Origin: Patescibacteria group bacterium | GTDB taxonomy: Bacteria; Patescibacteriota; Minisyncoccia; Phycocordibacterales; UBA918 | DNA: 49,287 nt | Assembly (NCBI GenBank): GCA_018608435.1 | Contig: JABAZV010000016.1 | Coordinates: forward strand, 783 to 50,069 | Direction of reading: 5' to 3' | Part shown: one piece after another, positions 1 to 11,701 of the stretch | Layout: every line of letters starts with the position of its first letter | Numbering within the stretch: the stretch's first letter is position 1 | Notes under the pieces: model-generated | Database searches by the model: none | What the model saw: only the letters and a program-made list of their open reading frames with translations | Told to the model about the DNA's origin: nothing | Translations under genes and position numbers: made by a program

Positions 1-17
1 GGTTAGCATAGCTAACC
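1..17. terminator. Small hairpin GGTTAGC-ATA-GCTAACC followed by a weakly T-rich stretch; possible end of an upstream transcript
   Basis: Perfect 7-bp inverted repeat at the window edge; tail is GGTCTTTATTATTT. Confidence 0.35.
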
Positions 18-153
18 GGTCTTTATTATTTAATAACTTGCAAAAATTGTGTTTCGTGTTGTTTAAAATTATACAAGGTTTATTTGTGAAGTATTGACAA
101 AACTGAATTATGCTGTAGAATATAAAGAGTTCCATAAACAAAAGGGGTTTTGT

Positions 154-636
154 ATGTCAAATTTTGATGAGGATGTTAGCTTCAAAAAAGTTTTTAAAGC
201 TACACTGAACCTTAGTCCTTGGAAGGTTATTTTTATTCTAAGTTGTTATGTAACAAACATAGTATGCCTGAACTACGCAGTAGGTAAAGGTGTCGGGGAG
301 TTAGAGTATCTTAGCTGGATGATTTGTGCGGCTATTATTCTAAGCCAACCATTTTTGGCTGTTGACCGCGCTCATCTTTTAGCACTAGATGAACAATTTA
401 AACTGGCAAATACTCATATACAAGGATCTGTTTCCGTTTCACAGAAGTCGACTTTTAAAAATAAAGCAAATCGTCGACTGATTGCCTCTTGCCTTGTCGC
501 GTTTGTTTCAATACTGACTACGCAATTCACTATAATGACATTGCGAGACGAAAGCATAATAGGATCAGTAAGAACAACACCCTTGTACGAAGCCAAAGCA
601 GAAGTATTAGCTGAACTAAAAAAACCAAACCTCTAA
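154..636 (+). CDS. Hypothetical membrane protein (start re-set from 94 to 154)
   Basis: ORF with hydrophobic segments; AAAGGGG ribosome-binding site upstream of ATG 154 (MSNFDEDVSF...). Confidence 0.6.
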   Translation: MSNFDEDVSFKKVFKATLNLSPWKVIFILSCYVTNIVCLNYAVGKGVGELEYLSWMICAAIILSQPFLAVDRAHLLALDEQFKLANTHIQGSVSVSQKSTFKNKANRRLIASCLVAFVSILTTQFTIMTLRDESIIGSVRTTPLYEAKAEVLAELKKPNL

Positions 637-664
637 TCGGGATTTTCTCATCCATGGAGAAAGG

Positions 665-1018
665 ATGGCAATAGAGAATGTACAGCCGGTGAACAGAGGA
701 TTATTTCGTACCCGTCTTATTGAAAGAGCAGATAAAGCTCGTGCTGATATTGCCAAGAACGATGCTGACATCAACACAAGGCTTGCTCTCATCGGAGAGA
801 TGGAACAAGCTGAGAAAGAAGGCACAGGATCAGCTTATGCTACGATGATGAAAAAGAATAATTTGTTAATTAACATTTTATTTGCTTTTATATCAGCGAT
901 GCTGGATCTGATACCCTACCTGCTTATTAGCAGTCACATCAGCCGAGAGCTGGCTGAAAACGGAAACAAGGATCGTAATTACAGTTTCAACACTGTAAAA
1001 GTTCCAAATGTTCATTAA
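665..1018 (+). CDS. Hypothetical protein with a helical N-terminus and one C-terminal hydrophobic segment
   Basis: ORF preceded by GGAGAAAGG; followed by a clear terminator. Confidence 0.6.
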   Translation: MAIENVQPVNRGLFRTRLIERADKARADIAKNDADINTRLALIGEMEQAEKEGTGSAYATMMKKNNLLINILFAFISAMLDLIPYLLISSHISRELAENGNKDRNYSFNTVKVPNVH

Positions 1019-1035
1019 GATATAATTGTAAACGC

Positions 1036-1062
1036 CTCCCGAGTTCGCTCGGGAGTTTTTTA
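1036..1062 (+). terminator. Rho-independent terminator
   Basis: CTCCCGAG-TTCG-CTCGGGAG followed by TTTTTT. Confidence 0.9.
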
Positions 1063-1107
1063 ATGCACAACCTCGCACACGAATATACTTCGATTTGCTT
1101 TTATGTC

Positions 1108-1136
1108 TTGACAATCGTAGTATTCTGTGAAATAAT
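1108..1136 (+). promoter_or_regulatory. Candidate sigma70-like promoter for the lipoprotein gene
   Basis: TTGACA (1108-1113), 17-bp spacer, AATAAT (1131-1136). Confidence 0.45.
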
Positions 1137-1190
1137 AATAAAGGAGTACAAAAAAGTTCATCAAAATAAACCAAAAAGAGGTACGAAATC

Positions 1191-1655
1191 ATGAAAAATC
1201 TTAACCGTTTTTTCTTTGTTGTTTTTATTGTCTCTTTGCTGCAAGGCTGCGGTTCGAGCGGTGGCAATATTCCATTCGTGAATTACGATCCATTGGCAAC
1301 CACACATCTAATGAACATCAACACTGGGTGCGTGATACAAGAAAAGTGGAACAACATATACTCAACCAACCACTACACAAAAAGTACTTGCGAACAGCAG
1401 AACGAAATATTGCGAGCAGATCCTAGTTACCGCTATACATTTTATGACAATGCGCAAAAGTCCTATGGCAAGGCGGCAGAATCTGCAAACAGAGTGCGCG
1501 AAAACGACCTAAGGTTCCGCAGAGGACAATCTATGGGAAGCAGCCAAGAAGTAACCGACGGTTATCTTATCGACAATTCGGCCGGTAGCAGAAATCGAGA
1601 GGTAGCGCCTAGAAAACCAACCCATTCTGGGAATTGCTTACCACCTTTGTGCTAA
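1191..1655 (+). CDS. Hypothetical lipoprotein
   Basis: Signal peptide with lipobox LLQGC at the N-terminus. Confidence 0.65.
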   Translation: MKNLNRFFFVVFIVSLLQGCGSSGGNIPFVNYDPLATTHLMNINTGCVIQEKWNNIYSTNHYTKSTCEQQNEILRADPSYRYTFYDNAQKSYGKAAESANRVRENDLRFRRGQSMGSSQEVTDGYLIDNSAGSRNREVAPRKPTHSGNCLPPLC

Positions 1656-1668
1656 CGGGAGAATAACC

Positions 1669-2184
1669 ATGCATGAGTTACTGTGGCAGCTAATGCGCTG
1701 CATATTCATTGTCATAGGCTTTCCTTACCTTCTGCTTCATATCGACAAATTCGACGCTTGGATGGTTGAAGCCTTTGTTTTTTTACCCAGCTATGTGTTG
1801 AATTGGTTGGTCATGTCTTCGGAAGCTTTTCTGACAACAACAATTGTTTTTTTCTTGGTCTGGATTACAGAAGATCGAAAAGTTAACATAGACAACAGCT
1901 TCAAAAACACGTTGGTCAAGTACGGATGGATAATATTTTTGTATCCATTAATTCTATACCGGGTATTTCCTTCTATAGAGACAGAGGTTTTTGAATTTAT
2001 ATTGTTTTACACAAACCAGTACATTGCCGAGCACGTAATACAAAGCGTTCCTTTGCTAATAACTGTGAATGTTACTTGGATCTTTTTGCTCATGATTAAA
2101 TTCGCAAACGAAGAAAAGAATAAAAGAAAAGAAAAAGTTTCTCCAAACTTTAAGCCACCTTGGCGAAGAAGCCGAGAAGAATGA
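1669..2184 (+). CDS. Hypothetical multi-pass membrane protein
   Basis: ORF with several hydrophobic helices, 13 nt after the lipoprotein ORF; GGGAG upstream. Confidence 0.6.
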   Translation: MHELLWQLMRCIFIVIGFPYLLLHIDKFDAWMVEAFVFLPSYVLNWLVMSSEAFLTTTIVFFLVWITEDRKVNIDNSFKNTLVKYGWIIFLYPLILYRVFPSIETEVFEFILFYTNQYIAEHVIQSVPLLITVNVTWIFLLMIKFANEEKNKRKEKVSPNFKPPWRRSREE

Positions 2185-2283
2185 TCCTTTAGCAGTTCTG
2201 TACCCACCCTCCGTCACACGCAAGTGTTTCGGGGGGGTTTTATATATAGTGCTGTGTTTGGATCGTGCATAAAATAAGATATA

Positions 2284-2304
2284 GGTGGGCGCGAAGCGCC
2301 CACC
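2284..2304. repeat. GC-rich hairpin
   Basis: GGTGGGCGC-GAA-GCGCCCACC, 9-bp perfect stem between convergent genes; probable terminator without a classic T-tract. Confidence 0.5.
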
Positions 2305-2387
2305 CACTCCGCCGTCTTTACTGCGCCAATCCCTCAGCTGATCGCCCTCACTATTTTACTACTTACGCTAAAAGTAAATTTAATACT

Positions 2388-3164
2388 TTACGTCACTCCA
2401 AGTTCTCCCAGTACTCTTTGATAACGCACTATAGTTTCTCTCGCCAAACCGTGAGTTAGTATAAAATCACTTCCGTCATGGGCAATTCTGTTTCGTACTT
2501 TATGAGCTTCCCAGGCGTCATTTAAAGACGGCAGCTGATTAGTCGTCAATCCTCTGAGCCGCTCACCAAGCGAACCGCCTTTATGACCAAGATCAATCAG
2601 AGTATTGTCTAGAATAATATCCGCTTCTACAATTGCCAGCTTCCAATCACTAGGATTTTCAGATTCAATGTGAGTCAGCACGCCATCAAGCTTATTTGTC
2701 TTTACACCTCTATATTGCTCTGCGTACAACGCATCATTATCGAGAACAGCCTGAACACGCAATTCTTCATACTGCTTCTTCTGCATCGCAGCATATACAT
2801 ACAAAACTAATAGTAGTATTGAAAAAAGATAAGCCAGTATTGCATAAAAAGACCACAACCAAGACAACACATCAATAAACCCACCAAAAATGTTGCCAAA
2901 CCAAGCGGACAGATTACCAAAAAATCCGCCACCTCCGTCAAATAGAGAAAATCCGTTACCAAAAGAAGAGAGGCCTTCCCCACCAAATAATCCTTCCCTT
3001 GGCAAACTGTCACCCAAGCCATCTCCCAATCCTTCACCCAACTCTCTACTGTTCAAACCTCCGGCTGAAGTATCACCGATAGAGTTACCATTAACACGCA
3101 AACCGACTGACGGAATAACAACGGATGAAGTAGATGTTGTCGCAACTATAAGGATAGGATCCAT
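2388..3164 (-). CDS. Membrane-anchored hypothetical protein with Gly-rich N-terminus and C-terminal HEPN-like helical domain
   Basis: Hydrophobic segment FYAILAYLFSILLLVLYVYAAM; C-terminal RNRIAH matches the Rx4H pattern. Confidence 0.6.
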   Translation of the reverse strand: MDPILIVATTSTSSVVIPSVGLRVNGNSIGDTSAGGLNSRELGEGLGDGLGDSLPREGLFGGEGLSSFGNGFSLFDGGGGFFGNLSAWFGNIFGGFIDVLSWLWSFYAILAYLFSILLLVLYVYAAMQKKQYEELRVQAVLDNDALYAEQYRGVKTNKLDGVLTHIESENPSDWKLAIVEADIILDNTLIDLGHKGGSLGERLRGLTTNQLPSLNDAWEAHKVRNRIAHDGSDFILTHGLARETIVRYQRVLGELGVT

Positions 3165-3229
3165 AAAATAACTCTTTACAAATGTGTCGTAATTGTAGCA
3201 TGAGAGAAGTAGCTAGTGCGCGTGCAGCA

Positions 3230-3268
3230 AAGAACTGATCGGCTCCTTGAAGGCGCCGATCAGTTCTT
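3230..3268. terminator. Hairpin / probable terminator
   Basis: AGAACTGATCGGC...GCCGATCAGTTCTTTT, long perfect inverted repeat downstream of gatA. Confidence 0.7.
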
Positions 3269-3293
3269 TTAAAAATATATCTTATCTAGAAGA

Positions 3294-4748
3294 TTAACTA
3301 TCTAGCTTACTGTCGTACATTTCTTTTCCTAGTGCAAAGAGGCGGTCTTCCCCGCCATGAGGAGCGATGTATTGCACACCAACTGGTAATTCTATTTCTC
3401 CTTCTGCAACATTACCCATTGGGAATGTTAGAGCTGGAACTCCAGTTAAGTTTACTGGTACTGTAAACACATCTTGTTTATACATTGCTAGAGCATCTGA
3501 CTGTTCGCCAAACTTAAAGGCTGGAGTCGGTGTAGTTGGAGTAAGAATAATGTCAACCTTAGCAAACACTTCTGCCAATTCCTGACGCATTTTTTTACGC
3601 ACGAGTTCTGCCTTGCCATAATAAGCGTCATAATATCCAGAAGACAACACATAAGTACCAAGCAAAATGCGGCGCTTCACTTCTTCCCCAAATCCTTCAG
3701 CTCGACTCTTTTCATACACGTCGAGCAAATCATTACCATCGGCAGAATGTCCGTAGCGCATACCATCGAAGCGAGCAAGGTTTGACGAAACTTCCGCCGG
3801 CATAACTATGTAGTAAGCTGACAAACCTTTTTCAAAGAATGGCAGTTCAATATCAACTACTTCGTGTCCAGCTTCTTTAAGTAACTTGATATGATTTTCA
3901 AAAGTTTCAAGAATAGACGCATCTACTCCTGACTGCAGAAAACTTCGCGGTACGCCAAAGACATTTTTTTTCTTCACTTCAACTTCTCTGTACGTGTCTG
4001 GGACTATTGTTGTGGCGTCTTTTTCATCTAATCCAGAAATGACATTATGAATCAACTCAGCATCTGCCACAGTGTTTGTAAGCGGTCCAGCTTGATCTAA
4101 GCTTGATCCCATCGCAATTATCCCGTAACGCGGCACAGCACCGTAAGTTGGCTTAAAGCCGACAATACCACAGTAACTGGCTGGCTGACGAATCGATCCG
4201 CCTGTATCAGTACCAATCGCCATAGGCACTGCCCCCATAGCAACAGCCGCCGCCGAACCACCAGAAGAACCGCCAGGTACACGAGTTTCGTCGACCGGAT
4301 TTTTAGTAACACCGAACGCTGAGTTTTCGGTCGATCCACCCATAGCGAATTCATCCATATTAGTGGCACCTACAATAATCGCTCCAGCATTTTTAAGCCT
4401 CTCGACAATAGTTGCATTATAAACAGCCGTGTAGTTTTCAAGCATCTTTGAGCCAGCAGTCGCCTTTTTTCCTTTTATCAAAATATTGTTTTTGATCGCA
4501 ATCGGCACACCTAGGAGAGGTTTGTTTTCAGTTTCAGAATTTGCATAAGCTTTAGTAGCCGCTTTTGCCTCAGCTTTTGCGTCTTCATACACTGCTAAAA
4601 AGGCGTGGATACTACCGTCCTTTTCTTCGATTGTTTTAAAAGCTTCTGCAACTGCGTCAGTTGGAGTAAAGTCTCCTGCCACAAATTTGGCACGCAGGTC
4701 GAGAATGGTTGATTTTTGGATTTTGTTTTCTTTATTCATAAACAACAC
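3294..4748 (-). CDS. gatA: Aspartyl/glutamyl-tRNA amidotransferase subunit A
   Basis: Amidase signature: VPGGSSGGSAAAVAMGAVPMAIGTDTGGSIRQPASYCGIVGFKPTYG. Confidence 0.97.
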   Translation of the reverse strand: MLFMNKENKIQKSTILDLRAKFVAGDFTPTDAVAEAFKTIEEKDGSIHAFLAVYEDAKAEAKAATKAYANSETENKPLLGVPIAIKNNILIKGKKATAGSKMLENYTAVYNATIVERLKNAGAIIVGATNMDEFAMGGSTENSAFGVTKNPVDETRVPGGSSGGSAAAVAMGAVPMAIGTDTGGSIRQPASYCGIVGFKPTYGAVPRYGIIAMGSSLDQAGPLTNTVADAELIHNVISGLDEKDATTIVPDTYREVEVKKKNVFGVPRSFLQSGVDASILETFENHIKLLKEAGHEVVDIELPFFEKGLSAYYIVMPAEVSSNLARFDGMRYGHSADGNDLLDVYEKSRAEGFGEEVKRRILLGTYVLSSGYYDAYYGKAELVRKKMRQELAEVFAKVDIILTPTTPTPAFKFGEQSDALAMYKQDVFTVPVNLTGVPALTFPMGNVAEGEIELPVGVQYIAPHGGEDRLFALGKEMYDSKLDS

Positions 4749-5045
4749 TTAAGAACTTTGATCAATAATCTTTTTTACTTTCATATATCGACCTTCCGTG
4801 TGCGGCATTTCAGCCAAAATATCAGCCGTAAACTGATCTGGTTTGTTAGTCACTTCGTCTTGCCTGAAGACATTAAAGCGCGGAGTAAGCTCGGGAGCTT
4901 GATCTTTCTCATCAGCAGCAACCTCACTCACGTCTTGTACGTATTCTAAAATAGCTGGTAATTCTTTTGCGTATTCATCAAGTTCCGAATCGGAAAGACG
5001 AATGCGAGCCAAGCCCGCCAAGTGGACAATGTCATCTTTTTTCAT
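4749..5045 (-). CDS. gatC: Aspartyl/glutamyl-tRNA amidotransferase subunit C
   Basis: HLAGLARIRLSDSELDEYAKELPAILEYV; adjacent to gatA; internal ATG 5045 preferred over the long ORF start. Confidence 0.9.
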   Translation of the reverse strand: MKKDDIVHLAGLARIRLSDSELDEYAKELPAILEYVQDVSEVAADEKDQAPELTPRFNVFRQDEVTNKPDQFTADILAEMPHTEGRYMKVKKIIDQSS

Positions 5046-5179
5046 GGAAGTTAGCATACCACCAAGTGGCCGCTGAGCAAAGTATAAAAACCACTTAAAA
5101 AGCAGCATTTGCACTTACTATTAAAACAAACAGCAGGCACTTCGCACTTGCCGTCTGTTTTTATGTCAGAACATAAAAA

Positions 5180-7222
<2,043 letters not shown>

Positions 7223-7247
7223 TTAAGGAGTGTGGAGAGTTTTAACT

Positions 7248-7284
7248 GAAGAAAGGGCGGACGCAAAGCGTCCGCCCTTTCTTC
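7248..7284 (-). terminator. Strong hairpin at the end of the type IV pilus locus
   Basis: 17-bp perfect stem GAAGAAAGGGCGGACGC-AAA-GCGTCCGCCCTTTCTTC. Confidence 0.8.
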
Positions 7285-7298
7285 AAATCACCCGTAAA

Positions 7299-7907
7299 CT
7301 AATACCGCAACAACACCTCACGTTCAATAGTTCCAGGTAAAGATGTATTTGTGCATGGTCGATTATATCCTCGCACAGACAAAAGAGTACAACGACTTCC
7401 AGCCTCACAAATCTTTTCGTTATCAGGGAAGCCAGGAATGTATGTCGGCACGTTAGATAGAGTCAGGCCACTTCCGGCTAGATCAGCATTGATCACAATT
7501 GTATTTATCATACTACACCGCGAACCACCGGCCCAAGTAAAATCATATAAATACTGGTATACATCACCAACCCCTGCAGTATCGCCAGACCCAGGCGGAG
7601 GTTCAATCACAACATTTTGAGCCGGTCGACCAAAGCAGCTGGCCGAAATGTCTTCACCTAGCTCCATCAGTGCTTCATCATCAGAATTTATTTCTGATCG
7701 TCTTATGTATTGCCCACACTCCGCTCCTGCATTAGCCGCATGAAAAGCTATTTCTGACTGCTTAGCATTACTCGCCAAACGAACTTGCTTAACAGACAAA
7801 TCCAAAAGTGACAACCCAACAGACAAAACTACTCCCACTATTATGAGCGTCATGAGCAAAGCAAAACCTTGCTGGTTTTTTTTGTTTGGTTTAATTTCCA
7901 TAAACAT
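7299..7907 (-). CDS. PilX-like minor pilin / pilus assembly protein
   Basis: N-terminus QQGFALLMTLIIVGVVLSVGLSLLDLSVKQ; Cys-rich extracellular domain; in T4P locus. Confidence 0.7.
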   Translation of the reverse strand: MFMEIKPNKKNQQGFALLMTLIIVGVVLSVGLSLLDLSVKQVRLASNAKQSEIAFHAANAGAECGQYIRRSEINSDDEALMELGEDISASCFGRPAQNVVIEPPPGSGDTAGVGDVYQYLYDFTWAGGSRCSMINTIVINADLAGSGLTLSNVPTYIPGFPDNEKICEAGSRCTLLSVRGYNRPCTNTSLPGTIEREVLLRY

Positions 7908-8487
7908 TGTATAAAGATGTTTCTACGACAGCCTCCTGATCATTTCTTTGTGATCCGGTACGCCAAGTAACAGTCGACCGCACATAAACCTCGTCTGATG
8001 ATATCCACTCCAACTTTACCGATCGGTTGTAAGGTGTGGGAGTATTGCCAGCTGAGTCGTAGGTATATTTCTGACGGCCACCAGAGTCACTGTAGTAGAG
8101 GTCACAGTTATCACCGTTAGCTTCACAGCCGATACTCGATGCTTTAACTCTACCGGTTGCCGTATCAATCTCAAGCGCACAGCCATACGTACTAAACGTA
8201 CTAAAACAATTACTGTACTCAGAACCCGTAGAAAAATCTTCCCAACCGTCATCTGGATCAGAGAGAAAAGACCCTAATACTTCAGCATCTCTCATGTTCT
8301 GTGCCAACTCTGAGCCTTCCTGCGCCAAGAAGAACGCTGTCACCTGCTCACTAGAAAAACTAGTACTCTTAGCTGTTTGTGAGCTTATCTTTAAAGGGCC
8401 AACGATTACGATCAGCAAAATCGTAATCGCCACTAAAGTTTCAACTAAAGTAAAGCCCTTTTCTTTTGTGTGTAATTGCGAAATCAT
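7891..8487 (-). CDS. Prepilin-type N-terminal cleavage/methylation protein (PilV/GspI-like)
   Basis: KGFTLVETLVAITILLIVIVGPL. Confidence 0.8.
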   Translation of the reverse strand: MISQLHTKEKGFTLVETLVAITILLIVIVGPLKISSQTAKSTSFSSEQVTAFFLAQEGSELAQNMRDAEVLGSFLSDPDDGWEDFSTGSEYSNCFSTFSTYGCALEIDTATGRVKASSIGCEANGDNCDLYYSDSGGRQKYTYDSAGNTPTPYNRSVKLEWISSDEVYVRSTVTWRTGSQRNDQEAVVETSLYNVYGN

Positions 8488-9209
8488 ATATCAATTGCTC
8501 TTTGCGTGACTGAAGTTTGAATCTGATACGTTTTATCTGTATCAGGGTTACCACCATCTTCGATTGCTTCAATAAATATTGTCACCTGCGGCTGTCTTGT
8601 GTCATTAACACCTCTAAGTGTTTCGGTGCCAGTCACAAAGAACTCGGCATTTATAATATCAATTCCAGAAGATACGATCGACCGCGCTTCTTCACCATCG
8701 ATACGGCGCATTATTTGACCATCATTAGGATCACTGGGGCTACCAGCATCAAAGAAATAAACAATACGATTACCTTCAGTGCCGGTCACACTCTTTCCCC
8801 CTTCGATAAATGCCAAGCCTTGAAATCGATGGTTACTATCATTTCCATTTTCACAATCTCTGCTGGAAAATTCCATCGGGTTTTGAGGATGGTCAGTAAG
8901 GACACTATCATCTTTAAAAATAAGATAAGGCCGCCCTGAGACTATCTCCGTGTTCACACTAGGAGAAGAACCACAGTAATACCGCGTCCCGGTGCGAATC
9001 TCACGCGTCATACTGTCGAGAGCGAAAGACAGGTTGGTCATTACGCTTTGCTCATCCTGCAGCTGCTTGTTGGTGCCAATAAGCATAAGCAAAGCGCCAA
9101 CAGCAATTGTCGCCACAAAAGAAAATACTGCCAGAGAAACAATCATCTCTATTAGGGTAAAGCCTTGCTTTTTGTTTTGTCTTGCTTGCATAAGTCTATT
9201 GTACGGCAA
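8484..9209 (-). CDS. Prepilin-type N-terminal cleavage/methylation protein (PilW/GspJ-like)
   Basis: QGFTLIEMIVSLAVFSFVATIAVGALLML. Confidence 0.8.
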   Translation of the reverse strand: MPYNRLMQARQNKKQGFTLIEMIVSLAVFSFVATIAVGALLMLIGTNKQLQDEQSVMTNLSFALDSMTREIRTGTRYYCGSSPSVNTEIVSGRPYLIFKDDSVLTDHPQNPMEFSSRDCENGNDSNHRFQGLAFIEGGKSVTGTEGNRIVYFFDAGSPSDPNDGQIMRRIDGEEARSIVSSGIDIINAEFFVTGTETLRGVNDTRQPQVTIFIEAIEDGGNPDTDKTYQIQTSVTQRAIDI

Positions 9210-9807
9210 TTTGCCCGGTTGAAGTTATCTCAAGTGTGCGCACTATGTTTACCCCAGTTCCGGTTTCTCCCACTCTAGCAATATCAATTTCAATCGATGA
9301 TATATTGTTCTGTTCGCCAGAGATGTCATCTATGTAAAAGTGGCCGTCGAAGTTTGGTCTTTCAAAAACAACTGAAACCTGACTTACGTTTGGACCTCCT
9401 ACAGCCCTTACATCTCTAATCACAAACCTTGGATCTATATTACCTTGAATCCCGTAATGCTCTGTAACTACAGGCCAACCGTTTGGGGTAGTGTCAGAAA
9501 AAATAGTGAAACCGTCGTCTCCAGTACTAAATTGTAAACCTCGTCTGGTACGAAAAGTTGCACTGGAATCGTTACTGGCGCTAACAGCACTAAACTGAAC
9601 CTCTCTGGCAGTCAAAGCAATGTCGTACACTTCGTTTCGCAACAACAAAGAGCCGTTGAAAGAATCTTGGCGAGTCATAATGATTGCCGAAATAATCGCC
9701 ATGACTGAAATACTAATTAAAAGCTCAATCATTCCAAAGCCAGAATTTGTAGCTCGCCTATTTTGAGGCAACGATTTTTTATTAAAAACTGAAAAGTGAG
9801 AGGGCAT
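9196..9807 (-). CDS. Pseudopilin (GspH/FimT-like)
   Basis: SGFGMIELLISISVMAIISAIIMTR. Confidence 0.75.
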   Translation of the reverse strand: MPSHFSVFNKKSLPQNRRATNSGFGMIELLISISVMAIISAIIMTRQDSFNGSLLLRNEVYDIALTAREVQFSAVSASNDSSATFRTRRGLQFSTGDDGFTIFSDTTPNGWPVVTEHYGIQGNIDPRFVIRDVRAVGGPNVSQVSVVFERPNFDGHFYIDDISGEQNNISSIEIDIARVGETGTGVNIVRTLEITSTGQIAVQ

Positions 9808-10624
9808 TGAAGTGTGTAAATATGATGATGAGACAGCTTACTATCAAAAACGGAGCAAACGGTACAGCACTCTTCATTGTAAGTCGCCGACCGCTTAAAT
9901 GTAAGTGTTTTTTTCCCCGATTGTACAACCAGTAGCCAGCCATGATACCAAGGCTAATAGCCGCACCAACCCAAAACGACAACACCACAAAGCTAAATAC
10001 CGCCGAGGGACCAACCAAAAGCCCAAGCGGAACAGCCAGCTTAACATCGCCGAAGCCGAGCCACTTTCCTTTTGAGTACAGCCACAGAGCAAGGAAAAAG
10101 GCTGAACCAAGCAGTGCGGCAATTGTGTGACTAAGAAGGAGATCAAAAACTTCAGACCAACCTCTACCCCAATTCTCAAGCATGATCAGCGACGCAGCTG
10201 CAAAGGTGAGCGCGATTGTCAGTTCATCGGGAATAATTAAATGGTACAAATCATAAACTGTAATAACTACCAAAACCGAAAGGATAAACCACCACAGTAA
10301 AACTTCAGACAAATTTGTCGTAAGAGTAACAGTAAGCGCAAACAATATTCCGGTTAACGCTTCAACTAAAAAGTATCGAGCAGGTATACGGCAACCGCAA
10401 GTACGACACCGGAAGCGTAAAGCAAGGTAGGAAATGAGTGGGAACAATTCATACCATTTCAAAGTTCGCCCACACGATAAGCAGTGAGAGTGTCCAGCCA
10501 GCGACTTTCCGGTATGGAAACGATAGATATAGACATTCAAAAAACTACCAATCACAACACCAAAGCAAATTGCCAATACATACCACCACCAAAATGGAAT
10601 TAATAAGTCGGTAAGCTCTAGCAT
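9782..10624 (-). CDS. pilD: Prepilin peptidase / N-methyltransferase
   Basis: CxxC...CxxC zinc motif (CLSCGRTLKWYELFPLISYL...CRTCGCRIPARYFLVE), VYDLYHLIIPDE and GFGDVKLA aspartates. Confidence 0.95.
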   Translation of the reverse strand: MLELTDLLIPFWWWYVLAICFGVVIGSFLNVYIYRFHTGKSLAGHSHCLSCGRTLKWYELFPLISYLALRFRCRTCGCRIPARYFLVEALTGILFALTVTLTTNLSEVLLWWFILSVLVVITVYDLYHLIIPDELTIALTFAAASLIMLENWGRGWSEVFDLLLSHTIAALLGSAFFLALWLYSKGKWLGFGDVKLAVPLGLLVGPSAVFSFVVLSFWVGAAISLGIMAGYWLYNRGKKHLHLSGRRLTMKSAVPFAPFLIVSCLIIIFTHFNALSLFSF

Positions 10625-10630
10625 AATTTA

Positions 10631-11044
10631 TTACTCACAAGAAAGCTGACCAGCTGGAAGTGCCGCCACGTAAGTATCTTTTTTTCCCGTACTGTCGATG
10701 CACCAAAATCCATCATCTACCGGTACTGATATTGCGTACCCCAATAAACCACTATTACAACGGACAGGACTTAAAGCAAAATCATTAATCGAAGCAATCG
10801 ACCTTACAATATATGTCGAGGTTGCTTGACCATTAGAACCACACACCGAGTCATAAGAAAGAGACTCAGCGTGCTCGACAGTGGCTCTCTTAGAGATGGC
10901 GTCCATTTCGGTTTTGACCTTGGCGTCGATTCCTTGTACGCGAGCATCGTTTAAAGCAGCCAAAATTGTAGCAGCTAGAATACCAATAATGGCAATGGTT
11001 GTTAGGAGCTCTATTAAAGAAAAGCCTGATTGCGCCTTTTTCAT
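10631..11044 (-). CDS. Type IV pilin paralogue 2
   Basis: SGFSLIELLTTIAIIGILAATILAALNDAR; shares YDSVC / GYAIS.P / WC.DSTG pattern with pilin 1. Confidence 0.9.
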   Translation of the reverse strand: MKKAQSGFSLIELLTTIAIIGILAATILAALNDARVQGIDAKVKTEMDAISKRATVEHAESLSYDSVCGSNGQATSTYIVRSIASINDFALSPVRCNSGLLGYAISVPVDDGFWCIDSTGKKDTYVAALPAGQLSCE

Positions 11045-11091
11045 ATGGATATTATAACAGATTAGAAATTATTATTTAAATAATTACAAAC

Positions 11092-11121
11092 AAAAAACAC
11101 TTCCTGAAGGAAGTGTTTTTT
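11092..11121. terminator. Bidirectional intrinsic terminator between the two pilin genes
   Basis: AAAAAACACTTCC-TGAA-GGAAGTGTTTTTT. Confidence 0.9.
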
Positions 11122-11133
11122 GTAATACTTATT

Positions 11134-11595
11134 CTATTGACAAGTAATGTCAGCAGCACCTAATGTTGCGTATGTTGCGACTGGGCCAGCAAATCCTGTA
11201 CTATCCACACACCAAGATTCTCCTGCTGTTGTTACGTTAAGTGGAGCAGAAATAGCGTAACCCACACCTGAGTCATTACAGGTAACATTCAAAGTGTCTC
11301 CTGCATCGTTGTATTCAATACCTGTAGTTTCAGCTCGGTTGTCAGCCGCTGCTTGCATCAAAGTAGCGATTGGTGTCCCAGCCGTACACACAGAATCGTA
11401 TGTATATCCAGTCTGATTATAAACCAGTTCTGCTTGTGCCCTAGCGTTTCCAATCGATTGTTTAATCGATGCATCTTGTCCACTGTCTCGTGCGTCGTTT
11501 AGTGAGGCTAACACTACCGCCGCCAAGATACCAATAATTGCGATCACAACGAGAAGCTCAATAAGTGTGAAGCCTCGTTCTAACATTTTTTTCAT
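11134..11595 (-). CDS. Type IV major pilin candidate
   Basis: RGFTLIELLVVIAIIGILAAVVLASLNDAR. Confidence 0.92.
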   Translation of the reverse strand: MKKMLERGFTLIELLVVIAIIGILAAVVLASLNDARDSGQDASIKQSIGNARAQAELVYNQTGYTYDSVCTAGTPIATLMQAAADNRAETTGIEYNDAGDTLNVTCNDSGVGYAISAPLNVTTAGESWCVDSTGFAGPVATYATLGAADITCQ

Positions 11596-11701
11596 AATAC
11601 TTTATACTTTATGTAATTACCTATAAAACTTTCGTCTCTTCAGATATCAGCTGCGTATCTGAAAAAACGCAATTCCTACGTTGTACGTAGTCATACTCAC
11701 A

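Noticed and set aside
2890-3171. Proline-rich ORF on the plus strand
   Set aside because: Antisense of the Gly-rich region of the 2388-3164 gene; composition explained by the opposite strand.
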